Shown here: one piece after another, positions 45,802 to 55,170 of the stretch
Layout: each line of letters opens with the position of its first letter
Numbering within the stretch: position 1 is the first letter of the stretch
NCBI GenBank assembly: GCA_944324495.1
Contig: CALUWN010000007.1
Span: forward strand, 44,438-108,437
Source of the DNA: an uncultured Mucispirillum sp.
Lineage (GTDB): Bacteria > Chrysiogenota > Deferribacteres > Deferribacterales > Mucispirillaceae
Direction of reading: 5' to 3'
DNA: 64,000 nt
Translations under genes and position numbers: made by a program
Notes under the pieces: generated by a model
What the model was told of the DNA's origin: nothing
Database searches by the model: none
What the model saw: only the letters and a program-made list of their open reading frames with translations

Positions 45802-46648
45802 TATGATAGATAATAAAAACTATCGCATAAGTTTTCAAGAATACGAAAATGGTTTATTCTTTGCATTTGTATTGAATATATCTTTTATGATATTTACTAT
45901 TATACCAATTTTAATAATTAGATATTTTTTCATACTATCTTCTGGTGTTTTTGTATTATATCTACTATATTATACAAATAAGCGAATATGTCATGCCGTA
46001 ATTAATAAACTTTTAATTATTCCGTTTATAATAATATATAACTTTTATATATTTTTTGTTACTGAAATCTATATTTTTTATGTAATACCTGCTTTAATAT
46101 TATATATATTATTTATTATTTTTCTTGCAAAATATCTGCCTAATTATATAAAACCAAAAAAATATATATTTAATAATGCAAAATATAGGCGTATTGCTGA
46201 TTTTTGTGATATATCAAAACCAATGTATAATATATTATTTTTTAAATTTAATTCATTTATTAATAGAAAAGAATATTTTTCTATAATTATCTTTTTAATA
46301 CTTGTAAATGTTTTTATATTTTATGATTATGGTCTTTTATATGATTTACGGGATTATATGTATTATGAACTTGATTACAAATTTAATATACCAGCTGACT
46401 TTTCATCCGTAGCAGTGTTTGGTGCATATTTTATTATACTTTTATATTTACAATTTTTTATATTTTTTACAAGATTAACAAGTATTTTTGGAACTGCAAA
46501 ATATAATATATTAGTGATTATATTTTTATGTACCTTATTTTATTTTTTTAACAAGTATATCTCTGTTGAATTTTCACAGGCAAGTTATATTGCATACTTT
46601 TTAATTGCAGGCTTACTGCCACCAAAAAAGGAGCAGATAAATGAATAA
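45794..46648 (+). CDS. array membrane protein, paralogue A of a recent duplication
   Basis: A 284-residue two-module protein: NYRISFQEYENGLF (about 10) and LFFKFNSFINRKEYFSII (about 152). A near-identical copy follows immediately, and 196 bases (46124-46319) are identical to 46956-47151 while the flanks differ. It overlaps the upstream stop through ATGAATAA. The C-terminus (GLLPPKKEQINE) is conserved in the array, consistent with a cytosolic tail. Confidence 0.7.
   Translation: MNNMIDNKNYRISFQEYENGLFFAFVLNISFMIFTIIPILIIRYFFILSSGVFVLYLLYYTNKRICHAVINKLLIIPFIIIYNFYIFFVTEIYIFYVIPALILYILFIIFLAKYLPNYIKPKKYIFNNAKYRRIADFCDISKPMYNILFFKFNSFINRKEYFSIIIFLILVNVFIFYDYGLLYDLRDYMYYELDYKFNIPADFSSVAVFGAYFIILLYLQFFIFFTRLTSIFGTAKYNILVIIFLCTLFYFFNKYISVEFSQASYIAYFLIAGLLPPKKEQINE
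46124..46319 (+). repeat. 196-bp exact direct repeat, copy 1 (partner 46956-47151)
   Basis: By direct reading, these bases equal 46956-47151 at an 832-base offset while both flanks diverge. They encode the loop and helix at the centre of paralogues A and B. This suggests recent gene conversion or duplication followed by change at the ends. Confidence 0.85.
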
Positions 46649-47492
46649 TATGATAGATAACAAAAACTATCGCATAAGTTTTCAAGAATATAAAAAAAGT
46701 GTATTGCAAGTACTGCCTATTTTTGTTTTATCAGTTATGTTAATTGTTTTTCCTATATTTTCCATATTACCTTCAGGTGTATTTGTATTATATCTACTTT
46801 ATTATACAAATCTTCGTATATCTCATGCTGTAATTAATAAACTTTTAATTATCCCGTTTGTAATAATATATAATTTTTATATTTTATTTGTTACTGAAAT
46901 CTATATTTTGTATATAATACTTGCTTTAATATTATATATATTATTTATTATTCTGCTTGCAAAATATCTGCCTAATTATATAAAACCAAAAAAATATATA
47001 TTTAATAATGCAAAATATAGGCGTATTGCTGATTTTTGTGATATATCAAAACCAATGTATAATATATTATTTTTTAAATTTAATTCATTTATTAATAGAA
47101 AAGAATATTTTTCTATAATTATCTTTTTAATACTTGTAAATGTTTTTATATATTATGATATTAGACTTTTATATGTTGTACGAGATTATTTGTATTATCA
47201 ACTTGATTTCACATTTTTTAGACCTGATGATTTTTTCGCGATTATTGTAATTCTTATATATTTTATAATGTTATTGTATATACAGTTTATTGTATTTTTT
47301 ATAAGATTAACAAGCATTTTTGGAACTGCAAAATATAATATATTAGTGATTGTGTTCTTAGGTGTATTAGAATATTTTTTTACCAAATATATAGCTGTTG
47401 AATTTTCACTGGCAAGTTATATTGCATACTTTTTAATTGCAGGCTTATTTCCACCAAAAAAGGAATATGTTAGTAATAAGATAGGTAAATAG
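46641..47492 (+). CDS. array membrane protein, paralogue B of a recent duplication
   Basis: A 283-residue copy of the preceding gene. The opening MNNMIDNKNYRISFQEY and the central RRIADFCDISKPMYN region are the same. Differences concentrate in the first helices (about 18-60) and in the loop before the last helices (about 165-215), the kind of pattern expected if those parts contact variable partners. The gene overlaps the previous stop as ATGAATAA and ends the array with a different tail (EYVSNKIGK). Confidence 0.7.
   Translation: MNNMIDNKNYRISFQEYKKSVLQVLPIFVLSVMLIVFPIFSILPSGVFVLYLLYYTNLRISHAVINKLLIIPFVIIYNFYILFVTEIYILYIILALILYILFIILLAKYLPNYIKPKKYIFNNAKYRRIADFCDISKPMYNILFFKFNSFINRKEYFSIIIFLILVNVFIYYDIRLLYVVRDYLYYQLDFTFFRPDDFFAIIVILIYFIMLLYIQFIVFFIRLTSIFGTAKYNILVIVFLGVLEYFFTKYIAVEFSLASYIAYFLIAGLFPPKKEYVSNKIGK
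46956..47151 (+). repeat. 196-bp exact direct repeat, copy 2 (partner 46124-46319)
   Basis: Second copy of the repeat inside paralogue B. The reading frame is preserved, so recombination between the copies would delete one whole gene equivalent and leave a functional fusion. Confidence 0.85.
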
Positions 47493-47557
47493 GTTATAAT
47501 TTTACTTGATTTATTGCATTATTTTCTTATAATCATAAGTGGAGCGTTGGAGTAGGA

Positions 47558-49630
47558 ATGACAAAAGATGATAAGAAAATAGTTCGTAATGTAATATTAT
47601 TTTGTATTATATTTTCAGTATTTTTTACAGTTTATAGAATAGCCACCTTACTTGAAAAACAGTCAGAAAATAAAAAAAGTGATAATGTTACTGCCATAGA
47701 CAATATAAACCCAAGCCAAAATGTTGAAGGATATAAAAGCGTAACAGGCTATGATAATTTATCAGGTTATAATAATATACCTGCTCAAAATATTCCTGAA
47801 AACAATATAATTTCAGATAACTCATCAAGTAAAGAAGCAAATGCAAAAGGCATTAATGATTTAAAAACCTTTGATAACATAAGTGATTTAAACCAAATCT
47901 CAAACCCCTATGATAATCTTGATAATATGCTTTATGATGCTGTATTAAAAGGTGATTTTGAAAGTGTAAGGCGTTATGTTAATATGGGAGCTAATATTAA
48001 CAGTATAGATAATAATGGTAATACTATCATATATAGAATGGCTTTACAAAAAGATTTAAATATGGACCAGTTAAACAGCATAAACTACCTGCTTGTAAAA
48101 GGGGCAGATGCAAATAAAGCAAATTATGATGGCTATACGCCGCTTACTGCTCATCTTTCAGCAAACCTTTTTAATAAAGAGCTTATAGATAGATTATTAA
48201 AATATAATGCAGAAGTAAACGCCACAGATTTTGAAGGTGATACACCACTTCATTATGCTGTTATGAATAATAATTTAGATGCTGTTACATATTTAATAGA
48301 TAACGGTGCAAATGTTAATGTAAAAAATAAGGACAGTATTACACCGCTTCATATTGCAGTGGAGCAAAAAAATTATGATATAACAGGCCAGCTTTTACAT
48401 AACGATGCTGACAGGAACACTAAAAATATTGATAATATAAGTGCATTAGATATGGCTAAAAAAAGTGGTGATGTAGATTTGTACAGGCTTTTTAGCATAA
48501 CAAAGGAAGATTTGGAAAAAGATAAGATACAGGAAGAGCTAATGCAGGCAATAAATGAAAAAATGGGGCTGCCTGCAGTTAGTGCTATATCTGAAAATGT
48601 GGCAAAAGGTTTTATTAATAGACCTATAAAGCAGGATAAAGGCTCATCATCTATTGAAGGCAAGTTTGTTGGAGAAAACCCAACACCATTAATTGCTGCC
48701 CTTTATTTTAACTATAATGATATTGCAAAAGCATTAATTAAAGCAGGGGCAGATGTAAATAAACCTAATGATTACCCATATTATTCACCATTAATGGTGG
48801 CAAGCGATACAAATAATATAGAAATGATGAAAGAGCTTATAAATAAAGGGGCTGATATTAACTATGCTTCTAAAATGGACGGCATAACTGCTTTAAATGT
48901 GGCAGATAAAGCTGATATTGCAGAAGTATTGCTTAAATCTGGGGCTGATGCAAATGTGATTGCAAATAAATCTTGCCTTTCACCGTTACAGCTTGCAGTG
49001 ATTAATAATAATTACGATTTAGCAGAAACTTTATTAAAGTATGGGGCCAATGCAAACCATGTGGATTGTAATGAATATAAGCCAGTAATCGCAAACGCTA
49101 TAGATACAGCAAACCCGGCACTTGTTCGCCTTTTATTGCAATATAATGCAGGAGTGAATACTGAAATTGGGGAAGATTTATCTGTAAAAGTCATAGATTA
49201 TGCAAAATTAAAAGGAAACCAGTTGATTATTGATATGATAGAAGAGCGAATTAAGGCAACAGCTCCTAAAAAAGTTGATATGGGAATAGATACAGAAAAT
49301 GACAGCTTAATTAAAAATAATGTGAAAGATGATAATCAAACATTAAGTATTAAAGATAATATTAGTGCAAAAAATAATGTAGATAATAAAACAGTTAATA
49401 CAAATAAAACAAAGGATAATAAAACAAATAATGCAGTGCTTCCTTTCCAGAAACAAAATGGATTAAAATTAGATAATAAAAGCAGTAAAGATAACTTAAA
49501 CAATTTATTAAATAATAAATTACAGGATAATCAAACACTAAATATGTTAGAAAACCAGATGTTAAATATGGTTGATAATAAAACAAATGAAATTGATAAT
49601 ATAATGAATAATATTATTAATGATTTATAA
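47558..49630 (+). CDS. membrane-anchored ankyrin-repeat protein
   Basis: A 690-residue protein: one membrane helix (about 10-30), a polar linker with Tyr/Asn-rich near-repeats (GYKSVTGYDNLSGYNNI), then about ten ankyrin repeats between about 125 and 550 (TPLHYAVMNNNLDAVTYLIDNGANVN is typical). The tail of about 110 residues is very rich in Asn, Lys and Asp. The repeats should be periplasmic if the helix is an uncleaved anchor. Ankyrin arrays bind proteins. In secretion and contact-dependent systems such proteins can be immunity factors, but nothing here proves that. GGAG precedes the ATG. Confidence 0.85.
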   Translation: MTKDDKKIVRNVILFCIIFSVFFTVYRIATLLEKQSENKKSDNVTAIDNINPSQNVEGYKSVTGYDNLSGYNNIPAQNIPENNIISDNSSSKEANAKGINDLKTFDNISDLNQISNPYDNLDNMLYDAVLKGDFESVRRYVNMGANINSIDNNGNTIIYRMALQKDLNMDQLNSINYLLVKGADANKANYDGYTPLTAHLSANLFNKELIDRLLKYNAEVNATDFEGDTPLHYAVMNNNLDAVTYLIDNGANVNVKNKDSITPLHIAVEQKNYDITGQLLHNDADRNTKNIDNISALDMAKKSGDVDLYRLFSITKEDLEKDKIQEELMQAINEKMGLPAVSAISENVAKGFINRPIKQDKGSSSIEGKFVGENPTPLIAALYFNYNDIAKALIKAGADVNKPNDYPYYSPLMVASDTNNIEMMKELINKGADINYASKMDGITALNVADKADIAEVLLKSGADANVIANKSCLSPLQLAVINNNYDLAETLLKYGANANHVDCNEYKPVIANAIDTANPALVRLLLQYNAGVNTEIGEDLSVKVIDYAKLKGNQLIIDMIEERIKATAPKKVDMGIDTENDSLIKNNVKDDNQTLSIKDNISAKNNVDNKTVNTNKTKDNKTNNAVLPFQKQNGLKLDNKSSKDNLNNLLNNKLQDNQTLNMLENQMLNMVDNKTNEIDNIMNNIINDL

Positions 49631-49651
49631 AGGATTAAGGGGAGTTTTTTT

Positions 49652-50653
49652 ATGTCAAAAATTTTGATATCAGTTATTATTGCAGTTGTTTTAATTGCAG
49701 GTGGTGTTGCAGGCTATTTCTTTTATATAAAGCCTGCTATGGAATTGAAAGAGTTTGCTAAAGGTTATGAAAAAAATCTGAATGACAGTATGGAATTCAT
49801 AAAGGAGGAATTAGGCTCAATATATAGGGTAGGCAATATGTTTAAATTTAATTTTAAACCATTTGTATGCACTACAAGTGATAATAAAGTTACCTGTGCT
49901 TCAGAGCGAATATATTTGGGCGGTCCTTTCTTTTCATATGATACAAAAAATGGGATGATAGAACTTACTTTTGATACTGCTAATAATCAAGTTTCTACTA
50001 AATCAAATGCAAATGGTTTATTTGCTATAGAAGATAGTATATATACACATGAAGCTAAATATGATTTAAATGTAGAATGTACTTCAGAACCAAAATATAT
50101 TTCAGAACAAGGTATATTAGAATATATGAATGATACGTGCAAAAATAATTTTGGTACTATCACTTTTAATGTAAATATGGATAGTAAATATAAATCAAAA
50201 GATATAGTTAATGTAAGTATGTATGATGCTTTATTATCATATGTGACTATAGATGATTTTGATGAAGAAACAAATACGGATGGTTATCAAGGGTTATTAA
50301 AATCTTTATCATTTAACATGGAAAGCTCTAAAGGTCTTTTCAATAATATATATGAATATATTACAGATATAAGTAGAAAACAAATGGATAAAGAATTGAT
50401 ACGTGAACTATACATAGAACTGCGTGGAGAATTATATAAAGAGATAGAGCAAGGAACATCAAACAGTGAAGAAGAAATGCAAATATTATTAACGCAGTTT
50501 TTACAGGCACTAGATGATATTATGCTTAAAGATAACAAAAATATTCAGTTTAATATTGAAGCAAAGGATAAAGAAAAATATTTTACAGCAGATGAGATAG
50601 TAGATATGGAAGATGTAATGAATATATATTCTATAAATATAAAAAGTGAATAA
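49652..50653 (+). CDS. single-helix four-cysteine membrane protein (family copy 1)
   Basis: 333 residues: an N-terminal helix (about 4-26), then an extracytoplasmic domain. Four cysteines are shared with the two following genes: C73-x8-C82 (FVCTTSDNKVTC) and C143-x19-C163, probably two disulfides. The second half is helical and acidic. No known family is recognised. It follows the ankyrin gene by 21 bases, so co-expression is likely. GGGGAG is just upstream of the ATG. Confidence 0.7.
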   Translation: MSKILISVIIAVVLIAGGVAGYFFYIKPAMELKEFAKGYEKNLNDSMEFIKEELGSIYRVGNMFKFNFKPFVCTTSDNKVTCASERIYLGGPFFSYDTKNGMIELTFDTANNQVSTKSNANGLFAIEDSIYTHEAKYDLNVECTSEPKYISEQGILEYMNDTCKNNFGTITFNVNMDSKYKSKDIVNVSMYDALLSYVTIDDFDEETNTDGYQGLLKSLSFNMESSKGLFNNIYEYITDISRKQMDKELIRELYIELRGELYKEIEQGTSNSEEEMQILLTQFLQALDDIMLKDNKNIQFNIEAKDKEKYFTADEIVDMEDVMNIYSINIKSE

Positions 50654-50725
50654 CAGTTATATTATTCGTTGCATAATGGTCTTAGGTGTGTTATATTTCA
50701 CTAATATTATATTCCGGAGGGGAAA

Positions 50726-51775
50726 ATGAGTGAAGAAAATATGAATAATCAGCCTGAAAATAATCAAGAACAGCAGGCAGCTTACACAACAAATAATGTT
50801 GATAATAAGCCTAATAAATCTAGTAAAAAGGCTATTATAATCATTAGCACTATCATTACGCTTATAGTAATAGCGGTAGTTGTTATATTTGTTGTGCGTT
50901 CAGCTTTAACAAGTGAGGCAGCGTTAAAACTTGAGACATTTTTAAATACAAAGTTAAGCGAAATAGAAAAAGATATGAATAGTGATGATTCTATGAGCTA
51001 TGAACCATTTAAATGTACTGGCAGTTCTGTAATTAAATGTAAAAGCAGCTCTATAAATATAAAAGATTCTGACCTTGAGCTAATATCTAAAGATATTGTT
51101 TTTAGTGTTGAACCCGGTGTTAAAAATACAAATCTTACATTTAGTGGTGACTTTAAAGTATCAGTTTTTGACTATGATAAGGAACGTAAAGGTCCTGTTG
51201 ATATAAATATAGACTGTACAAATAATGCTGAAATAGATGGTGAAAAAAAATATATTATCAATAAAGTTGCTTGTACAAATAAACTTAATGACGTAACTGA
51301 TAAACAAACAAGTACAATTTACCTTCAAAATGATAAATTTGAGGTAGGTAATTTTATATTATTACTGAAAGATATGGAAGAAAATCAGGAATCATATAGT
51401 GATTTGATAGATGAAATTGACTATGCAGTAACACAATCAACAAACAGCATTTCTAGTACTGATTTAACTCAATCTGTAGTAAATTTAATTAATACATTTG
51501 AGAAAAAAGAAGAATATACAAAAGAATCATTAGTTAGCCAATTTGAAGAAGAGAAAGCAGAAATAGACAGTATGATATCAATATTAAGCTCATCAGAAGA
51601 TATGCCTGAAGTAAAAATATTAAAAGATTTTTTTGATACAGCTGATAATGTACTAACAAAAGGTCACAATTCAGTTGATATAAACGTTAAGCTTAAAGAC
51701 GGTAAAGATGTATCTGATGTGCTTTTCCTTGGCTTTGAGCCTAGATTATATGATGTATCATTCTCAAGCAAATAA
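50726..51775 (+). CDS. single-helix four-cysteine membrane protein (family copy 2)
   Basis: 349 residues: a cytosolic Asn/Gln-rich N-terminus of about 35, one helix (about 36-58), then the same domain: C97-x7-C105 (FKCTGSSVIKC) and C164-x18-C183. Strand-rich first half (SGDFKVSVFDYD, TSTIYLQNDKFEVGNF), acidic helical second half. It has a strong GGAGGGG ribosome site and is followed by a terminator-like hairpin. Paralogue of its two neighbours. Function unknown. Confidence 0.7.
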   Translation: MSEENMNNQPENNQEQQAAYTTNNVDNKPNKSSKKAIIIISTIITLIVIAVVVIFVVRSALTSEAALKLETFLNTKLSEIEKDMNSDDSMSYEPFKCTGSSVIKCKSSSINIKDSDLELISKDIVFSVEPGVKNTNLTFSGDFKVSVFDYDKERKGPVDINIDCTNNAEIDGEKKYIINKVACTNKLNDVTDKQTSTIYLQNDKFEVGNFILLLKDMEENQESYSDLIDEIDYAVTQSTNSISSTDLTQSVVNLINTFEKKEEYTKESLVSQFEEEKAEIDSMISILSSSEDMPEVKILKDFFDTADNVLTKGHNSVDINVKLKDGKDVSDVLFLGFEPRLYDVSFSSK

Positions 51776-51783
51776 ACATTATT

Positions 51784-51816
51784 GAAAGGCTTATTAATTT
51801 AAGCCTTTCCTTCTTT
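51784..51816 (+). terminator. terminator between copies 2 and 3 of the four-cysteine family
   Basis: GAAAGGCTTA and TAAGCCTTTC form a perfect stem with loop TTAATT (51784-51809), followed by a T-rich run. The next gene begins ten bases later and lacks a ribosome site, so its expression may depend on read-through. Confidence 0.7.
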
Positions 51817-51825
51817 TAATTTTTT

Positions 51826-52800
51826 ATGAAAAAAGTAATAATTATTGTTTTATCTACTTTAATTTTCCTTGGTTTAGTTGGTTTTATAGTTATAAAATAT
51901 ACATATCATACCATTAATTACTTTTCAAAAACTGTAGAAAGCTCCTTTAATTTATCTTTAAAAAATGTAAAAAATAAAGCAGAAGATTTTAAACTTAAAT
52001 ACAGCGATTTTAAATGCAGTGGTAAAAGAAGTATAGAGTGTAGTGCAGAAAAAATATTGCTGGATAAAGACAGGTATAAAATAGAAGTAAAGGATATAAA
52101 TTTTATATTAACTCCATACTATAAAAGTGCAGATTTTTCCTTTAATGCAGGGGCATCCTATAAAATATTTGTTGATGAAAGTTTTAAATCTTTGCCAATA
52201 AAGTTAGAATGTTTTGGAAAGCTTGATTTAATGCCTGAAAAAACATATATAAAAGCAGATTATTGGTGCAATACATATGTAAATTACTTAAAATCATACC
52301 ATACATCTACGGTGTATTTTAAAAATAAAGAATTTAATGAACAAAATATATATGAATTTGCTAAAAAGTTTGATAGTTATGTTTTAAATAAAGAATATAT
52401 TAAAAAGGTATCTAAAACATCTTTTGCTATTGAATACTTAAGGGGTTACATTAAAAGCAAGGATTTATTCCAAGAATACGTTAATATTATTAGGCGCTTT
52501 GATGTAAATTATGAGCTTGACAGGGAAAGTGCAGAAATATCTGTCAGCAATTTTAATGCAGAATTATTTTTTACATCATCTATTTTTGGAAAAAACAGTT
52601 TTGAATACAGTATATTTAAAAAAATAACCGAAAACATTCAAAATATAGTCTTAAAACACCATAACAGGCTTTCCTACAATATAACTATAAAAGGTGGCAG
52701 GAAGCTGGATAATCTTTTTATAAGTGATTTTAAGCAGGCTGTAAAAATTGTAGATGAAGGCAGAAACTACCATATGGATATGGAAACAAGTCAAAAATAA
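51826..52800 (+). CDS. single-helix four-cysteine membrane protein (family copy 3)
   Basis: 324 residues: helix about 4-24, then C64-x7-C72 (FKCSGKRSIEC) and C129-x18-C148, the same pattern as the two preceding genes. TSTVYFKNKEFNEQNIYEFAKKFD matches TSTIYLQNDKFEVGNF of copy 2. The protein is more basic than copies 1 and 2. The ATG directly follows a T-rich terminator tail and has no Shine-Dalgarno sequence, so it is either weakly translated or expressed under special conditions. Confidence 0.68.
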   Translation: MKKVIIIVLSTLIFLGLVGFIVIKYTYHTINYFSKTVESSFNLSLKNVKNKAEDFKLKYSDFKCSGKRSIECSAEKILLDKDRYKIEVKDINFILTPYYKSADFSFNAGASYKIFVDESFKSLPIKLECFGKLDLMPEKTYIKADYWCNTYVNYLKSYHTSTVYFKNKEFNEQNIYEFAKKFDSYVLNKEYIKKVSKTSFAIEYLRGYIKSKDLFQEYVNIIRRFDVNYELDRESAEISVSNFNAELFFTSSIFGKNSFEYSIFKKITENIQNIVLKHHNRLSYNITIKGGRKLDNLFISDFKQAVKIVDEGRNYHMDMETSQK

Positions 52801-52814
52801 GGGATATTATTTTT

Positions 52815-53261
52815 ATGGATTTTAGTGAATTTCAAATAGAATATTTTTCAAAACCTTCTAAAGAAACCATATATATAAGGGAAAAAGTTTTTGTGAATGA
52901 GCAGGGGTTTATTGATGAATTTGATGAGTTAGATAATACAAGCACCCATATTCTCATAAGCCATAATTCTCACCCTATTGCAACAGCAAGGTTTTATAAA
53001 ATAAGTGATGAAAACTTTGTTATAGGCAGGTTTGCTGTTATAAAGGAATATAGAAACAAGGGCATTGGTCGTTTTTTAATGAGTAAAATAGAAGAAAAAA
53101 TTATAGAAAATGGTGGAAAAGTGATGGAGCTTTCTGCTCAATTGCAGGCTAAAGGATTTTATGAATCTTTAGGATACAGGGCTTTAGGTGATATATACTA
53201 TGACCAGCACGCAAAACATATTCATATGGAAAAAAATTATAAAAAAGACTTTATCAAATAA
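52815..53261 (+). CDS. GNAT-family N-acetyltransferase (ElaA/YjcF-like)
   Basis: 148 residues. YIREKVFVNEQGF is the N-terminal block of this branch. GRFAVIKEYRNKGIGRFLM contains the acetyl-CoA pyrophosphate-binding R-N-K-G-I-G loop, and GFYESLGYRALGDIYYDQHAKHIHMEK the C-terminal part. Substrate unknown. Follows the four-cysteine gene by 14 bases. Confidence 0.88.
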   Translation: MDFSEFQIEYFSKPSKETIYIREKVFVNEQGFIDEFDELDNTSTHILISHNSHPIATARFYKISDENFVIGRFAVIKEYRNKGIGRFLMSKIEEKIIENGGKVMELSAQLQAKGFYESLGYRALGDIYYDQHAKHIHMEKNYKKDFIK

Positions 53262-53305
53262 AATATATATGTTAGGATGTTTTGAGAAGCTTATTGAGGT
53301 AATAA

Positions 53306-53986
53306 ATGGTAAATATAATTATACTTTCAATTATTTTAGTAATTATTATTGGTGTATTAATATATTTCATTGTTAATAGAAAGAAATTAAAGATTAAATT
53401 ATTAGAAGAAGAGGCATCAAAAGGTAATCCTGAAACTTTATTAGCATTAGGCTTAATGTTATATTCTGGTGTTAAAATTGATGTAGATAAAGAAAAAGGT
53501 GCAGAGTATATAAAAAAAGCAGCAGAAGCAGGCAATGCTCAGGCGCAGTACTTATATAGTGGTATAATACTTGGTGCAGCTAATGAAAAAGAGCTAACCA
53601 ATGAACAACTAAGAGAAGCTGCCATGTGGATAGAAAAATCAGCAGAAGGTGGTTTTTTAACAGCTATGACAACTTTAGCCAATATGTATGCAGAAGGAAA
53701 AATACTTCCAAAAAATGTTAAAAAAGCACAATATTATTTCATGCAGGCTGCTATGCGAGGTGATATGCAGTCGCAGGTTACTGTTGCAGGGTATAACCAT
53801 TTTAGTATAGATGGTAATAAGCTGGAAGCTTATGCATGGTATAAAACAGCAGAATCATATGGCTCAGAATATGCAAAAGAAACAGCAGAAAAATTATACA
53901 GTGAATTATCTGATGAAGATAAAGTAAAAGCACATGATATGGCAGATGAATATATTATTAAGTACGGCAAAGCAATACTAAATTAA
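53306..53986 (+). CDS. membrane-anchored Sel1-repeat protein
   Basis: 226 residues: one N-terminal helix (about 3-22), then about four Sel1/TPR-like repeats (ALGLMLYSGVKIDVDKEKGAEYIKKAAEAGNAQAQYLYSGI; MTTLANMYAEGKILPKNVKKAQYYFMQAAMRGD). Sel1 proteins are alpha-solenoids that hold protein partners and often act in envelope signalling or as immunity partners. GAGG supports the ATG. Confidence 0.85.
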   Translation: MVNIIILSIILVIIIGVLIYFIVNRKKLKIKLLEEEASKGNPETLLALGLMLYSGVKIDVDKEKGAEYIKKAAEAGNAQAQYLYSGIILGAANEKELTNEQLREAAMWIEKSAEGGFLTAMTTLANMYAEGKILPKNVKKAQYYFMQAAMRGDMQSQVTVAGYNHFSIDGNKLEAYAWYKTAESYGSEYAKETAEKLYSELSDEDKVKAHDMADEYIIKYGKAILN

Positions 53987-54002
53987 CACTAGGAATGATT
54001 AC

Positions 54003-54428
54003 ATGGTACAACGGTATATATTATCAGATTATTCAAAATTAATAGATATTTGGGAACGTGCAGTTAAAAAGACTCATACTTTTTTATCTAAAGAAAGTTA
54101 CGAAAAAATACGTGCAAGTCTGGAAGAGTATTTTAACAGCGTTGAAATATATGTATATAAAAAAAATGGTAAAGATATAGCATTTATGGGTGTAAAAGAT
54201 GATAAGCTGGAAATGCTTTTTTGCGACCCAGATTATTTCAGGCAGGGCATTGGCACATTTATGTTAAACTATGCTTTAAATTTTTTAAATATTAAATATG
54301 TTGATGTTAATGAGGCAAATTTATCTGCCATAGAGTTTTATAAATACAATGGTTTTAATGAGGTTGCAAGAACAGAACATGATGTTTTTGGCTACCCTAT
54401 ACTTCACTTGGCTTATGAACATGATTAA
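54003..54428 (+). CDS. GNAT-family N-acetyltransferase (YjaB-like)
   Basis: 141 residues. IDIWERAVKKTHTFLSKE is a block typical of the YjaB branch. LFCDPDYFRQGIGTFMLNYAL carries the RQGIG acetyl-CoA loop, and NLSAIEFYKYNGFNEVARTEHD the C-terminal strand-helix. Substrate unknown. The following gene starts eight bases before this stop. Confidence 0.87.
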   Translation: MVQRYILSDYSKLIDIWERAVKKTHTFLSKESYEKIRASLEEYFNSVEIYVYKKNGKDIAFMGVKDDKLEMLFCDPDYFRQGIGTFMLNYALNFLNIKYVDVNEANLSAIEFYKYNGFNEVARTEHDVFGYPILHLAYEHD

Positions 54429-55170
54429 TAAATCCTACAGAGTTTTTTTTCTAGTTATTTTTCTTTTATTTTTCCAATATTTTAATGTTTATGCAGGTGG
54501 TGCTAAATGCAGTAAGCCTGTTATATTTCCACTGCTTTCAAAACCTATAAATGATACTGGGCAGGAATATGATAATTATGACTGGCGAAGCAGTCATGGA
54601 GCAAATCAGGCAGTTTATAAAAGTTACAGGATAAGGCAGAGCAGTGCAAAAAACATAACCAAAAAATCATTTCATGCAGCAAGGGATTTATATACAGATG
54701 TATATAATGATAATGGCAATTATAATCTACTAAAATCAAGAAATTATGTAAGAGCCGTAAGTGATGGAAAAGTATTAGAGGTGGGATATTTTTATGCTGG
54801 TACTTATAAAGTGACAGTGCTTCATAATACATGTGATGGCAGAAGTTTTATTATTAGGTATGGTGAGCTGGACCCTGAAAGTATTAAAGTATCTGTTGGG
54901 CAGGATATTTTGCAGGGGCAGATTTTAGGACGTCCCGGCTTTTTATCTAAAAAAGATAAAAATCAAAATAAAGTACCTATTGATGTAATACTTGATAAGG
55001 TTGTTTTTATGCTTCATTTTGAATATTTTTCAAAAGGGGAAGTAACGAATAAACCTTTTTCAAAAGCTTTTAGTAATAACAGGTTTGATAGACGTGCAGA
55101 TATTGAGGATGCTTTAGATATTTTAGAAGAAGGATATGTTAATTCTTTTGGGGAGCTTTTAAAACCATGA
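54421..55170 (+). CDS. secreted M23-like peptidase with altered catalytic residues
   Basis: The frame is open upstream, but the ATG at 54421 begins a proper signal peptide (MINKSYRVFFLVIFLLFFQYFNVYAGG); 249 residues. The LytM/M23 zinc ligands are conserved: H85 and D89 in HAARD, and H199 in MLHFEYF. The two catalytic histidines of active M23 enzymes are replaced: YGEL has E149 where YxHL is usual, and M197 takes the first place of HxH. GQDILQGQILGRPG is the lysostaphin-type hairpin. It may be an inactive or modified peptidoglycan-binding protein. It overlaps both neighbours. Confidence 0.78.
   Translation: MINKSYRVFFLVIFLLFFQYFNVYAGGAKCSKPVIFPLLSKPINDTGQEYDNYDWRSSHGANQAVYKSYRIRQSSAKNITKKSFHAARDLYTDVYNDNGNYNLLKSRNYVRAVSDGKVLEVGYFYAGTYKVTVLHNTCDGRSFIIRYGELDPESIKVSVGQDILQGQILGRPGFLSKKDKNQNKVPIDVILDKVVFMLHFEYFSKGEVTNKPFSKAFSNNRFDRRADIEDALDILEEGYVNSFGELLKP

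Noticed and set aside
46124..47151. Insertion-sequence or assembly duplication as the cause of the 196-bp repeat
   Set aside because: The repeat is internal to two in-frame paralogues with diverged flanks and no transposase or terminal repeats, which fits gene conversion better.
53188..53376. Short plus-strand ORF bridging the GNAT and Sel1 genes
   Set aside because: It runs out of frame through both genes and has no ribosome site or protein-like pattern.
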